A stretch of 5,912 nt of DNA. Source: Candidatus Bipolaricaulota bacterium (GTDB lineage Bacteria > Bipolaricaulota > Bipolaricaulia > RBG-16-55-9). Location of the stretch: positions 1-5,912 of the forward strand of contig WFPR01000257.1 of the NCBI GenBank assembly GCA_015487455.1. Direction: 5' to 3'. Positions within the stretch are counted from its first letter, which is position 1, and each line of letters starts with the position of its first letter. Below, in pieces: positions 4,761 to 5,912 of the stretch. The notes under the pieces are model-generated. The model was not told where the DNA came from and did no database searches. It saw nothing but the letters and a program-made list of their open reading frames with translations. The translations under genes were made by a program, and so were the position numbers.

Positions 4761-5912
4761 TTACAAGTTTTTCTTAACCTTAAGCACCTTCTCCTGCTTG
4801 AGGACGTACCGGGCGTCGGACGGGACGTTCTCGTCGACGACGGTGCCCGGCCCCACGAACGAGCGCGCCCCGATGAGCACCCCCGGCATGGTGAGCACGC
4901 CGACCCCGAGCTGCGTCTCCGCGCCCACGATCGCGCCCAGGGAGCGGCGGCCCGTCGGGACCCGCTCGCCCCGGACGACGGGTCTGACCTCATCACGATG
5001 CACCTTGACGTTGGCCGTGACCGTCCCGGCCCCGGCCCGCGCCCCCACGTCGAAGATGGAGTCGCCGAAGTAGCCCGAGTGGGTGCTCGCCCCCCGCTGG
5101 AACAGGCAGCGGGCCACCTCCGCGTGCGCCCCGACCACGACGCCGGGCTCCAGGTCGCAGTACTCGCGCACCAGCGCGCCCGTCCCGATCACGCACCCGT
5201 CCCCGACGTAGCACGGCCCCTTGACGACGGCATGCTCGAGGATGCGGACGCCCTCCCCGATGTGCACGGGGCCCTCGACGACGGCCGTCGGGTGGATCTG
5301 CGCCGTCGGGGCGCGATGGGGCTTGAGATGGGCGTCCATCAGCAGCCTGACCGCCTCGAAGAGGTCCCACGGGTGCTTGAGCGAGACGCTCGGGGCGTCC
5401 TGCACGACGACGCGGACGTCTCGCTCAAGCATGCACAGGGCCAGCGCCTCCTCGAAGGCGTAGTGGTTCGCTCGAACGTCCACGCGCTCCAAGTAGCGCA
5501 AGAAATCCCGATCCAGCAGGTAGACGCCCACGACGCGCACGTCGCTCGGCGCCTCCCCCACGTCGGGCTTCTCGACGAGCCCGAGGGCGCGGTCGCCCTC
5601 CAACCGCAGGACGCCGTACTTCCAGGGCTCGCGGGTGGGCTTCCCCGCTAAAATTAGCGAAGCGCCCGTCTCCCGCTGCTTGCGCAGCAGGGCGGGCAGC
5701 CAGCGGTCCGCCGTGAATTGATGAGCATGCAGCACGAAGAACCGCTCGTCCAAAAGCTCTCGGGCGCGCAGGAGCGCGTCACCCATCCCCTTGGGCTCCG
5801 GCTGGATCGCGTAGCGCACCCGGACGTGAAGTCGGGACGGGACGTCGAGCGGAGCCAGCTCCCGCTCGACGGCGCGGTGGGGCGCCTGCACGATTACCAC
5901 GTCGTCGATCCC
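4761..5912 (-). CDS. Sugar-phosphate nucleotidyltransferase-like protein with left-handed beta-helix domain (5' end outside window)
   Basis: The frame is open to the window edge. The first visible residues, G-I-D-D followed by VVIVQ, match the strand after the first alpha/beta unit of NTP-transferase proteins, so the N-terminal GxGTRM-type loop lies outside. There are 383 visible residues, and numbers count from the edge. About 1-195 form the rest of the nucleotidyltransferase domain, with Q-P-E-P-K-G-M-G-D-A-L-L near 37-48, VEKP (113-116) and a lysine in SLKHPWDLF (177-185). About 204-359 are hexapeptide repeats of a left-handed beta-helix, including VVKGPCYVGDG and THSGYFGDSIFD...GAGTVTANVK, as in GlmU-like and archaeal bifunctional enzymes. 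It would make or modify a nucleotide sugar for cell-surface glycans. His-Ala-His-Gln (62-65) stands where Gly-Asp is expected, so catalysis is uncertain. Stop TAA 4761-4763. Confidence 0.85.
   Translation of the reverse strand, partial: GIDDVVIVQAPHRAVERELAPLDVPSRLHVRVRYAIQPEPKGMGDALLRARELLDERFFVLHAHQFTADRWLPALLRKQRETGASLILAGKPTREPWKYGVLRLEGDRALGLVEKPDVGEAPSDVRVVGVYLLDRDFLRYLERVDVRANHYAFEEALALCMLERDVRVVVQDAPSVSLKHPWDLFEAVRLLMDAHLKPHRAPTAQIHPTAVVEGPVHIGEGVRILEHAVVKGPCYVGDGCVIGTGALVREYCDLEPGVVVGAHAEVARCLFQRGASTHSGYFGDSIFDVGARAGAGTVTANVKVHRDEVRPVVRGERVPTGRRSLGAIVGAETQLGVGVLTMPGVLIGARSFVGPGTVVDENVPSDARYVLKQEKVLKVKKNL

Noticed and set aside
4754..4798. Inverted repeat AGCAGGA ... TCCTGCT around the nucleotidyltransferase stop, with a T-run between the arms.
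   Set aside because: The arms are 31 bases apart and the T-run is in the loop rather than after the stem, so it does not form a terminator. It is probably chance.

Overview
The window is a compact, high-GC bacterial segment (roughly two thirds G+C by eye) with short intergenic gaps, GTG starts and strongly GC-rich third codon positions. Nothing in it fixes the taxon. It looks like a chromosomal piece from a high-GC, possibly deep-branching or thermophilic bacterium, and that is inference only. There are no RNA genes, insertion sequences, CRISPR arrays or prophage genes.

Layout. (1) Positions 1-233, plus strand: the last 76 codons of a gene whose end matches NAD kinase, NadK. (2) Positions 270-3031, minus strand: a three-gene ABC-2 type exporter cassette, read as ATPase, permease A, permease B. 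The ATPase stop overlaps the permease A start by 4 bp, and permease B starts immediately after permease A stops, so the subunits are probably translationally coupled. (3) Positions 3108-3956, minus strand: an alpha/beta-hydrolase with an intact Ser-Asp-His triad, 76 bp upstream of the ATPase and possibly in the same transcript. (4) Positions 4033-4687, plus strand: two small overlapping genes, a RYD-x-xHG-x-x-H-x-H protein and a winged-helix protein. Their arrangement resembles a TumE/TumA-like toxin-antitoxin pair, and they are visibly less GC-rich than their neighbours. (5) Positions 4761-5912, minus strand, cut at its 5' end by the window edge: a sugar-phosphate nucleotidyltransferase-like protein with a C-terminal left-handed beta-helix, related to archaeal and GlmU-like bifunctional enzymes.

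The most interesting spots are: the 76-bp divergent region between hydrolase and toxin-like gene, where a perfect 6+3+6 inverted repeat sits between a candidate -35 and -10 of an apparently leaderless hydrolase promoter; the overlapping toxin-antitoxin-like pair; the nucleotidyltransferase, which has His-Ala-His-Gln where the metal-binding Gly-Asp is expected; and the ATPase, whose Q-loop lacks the usual glutamine. None of these amounts to a clearly new system from sequence alone, but each can be tested. The exporter and the hydrolase may act together on an unknown substrate. The nucleotidyltransferase and NAD kinase appear to be unrelated housekeeping neighbours.
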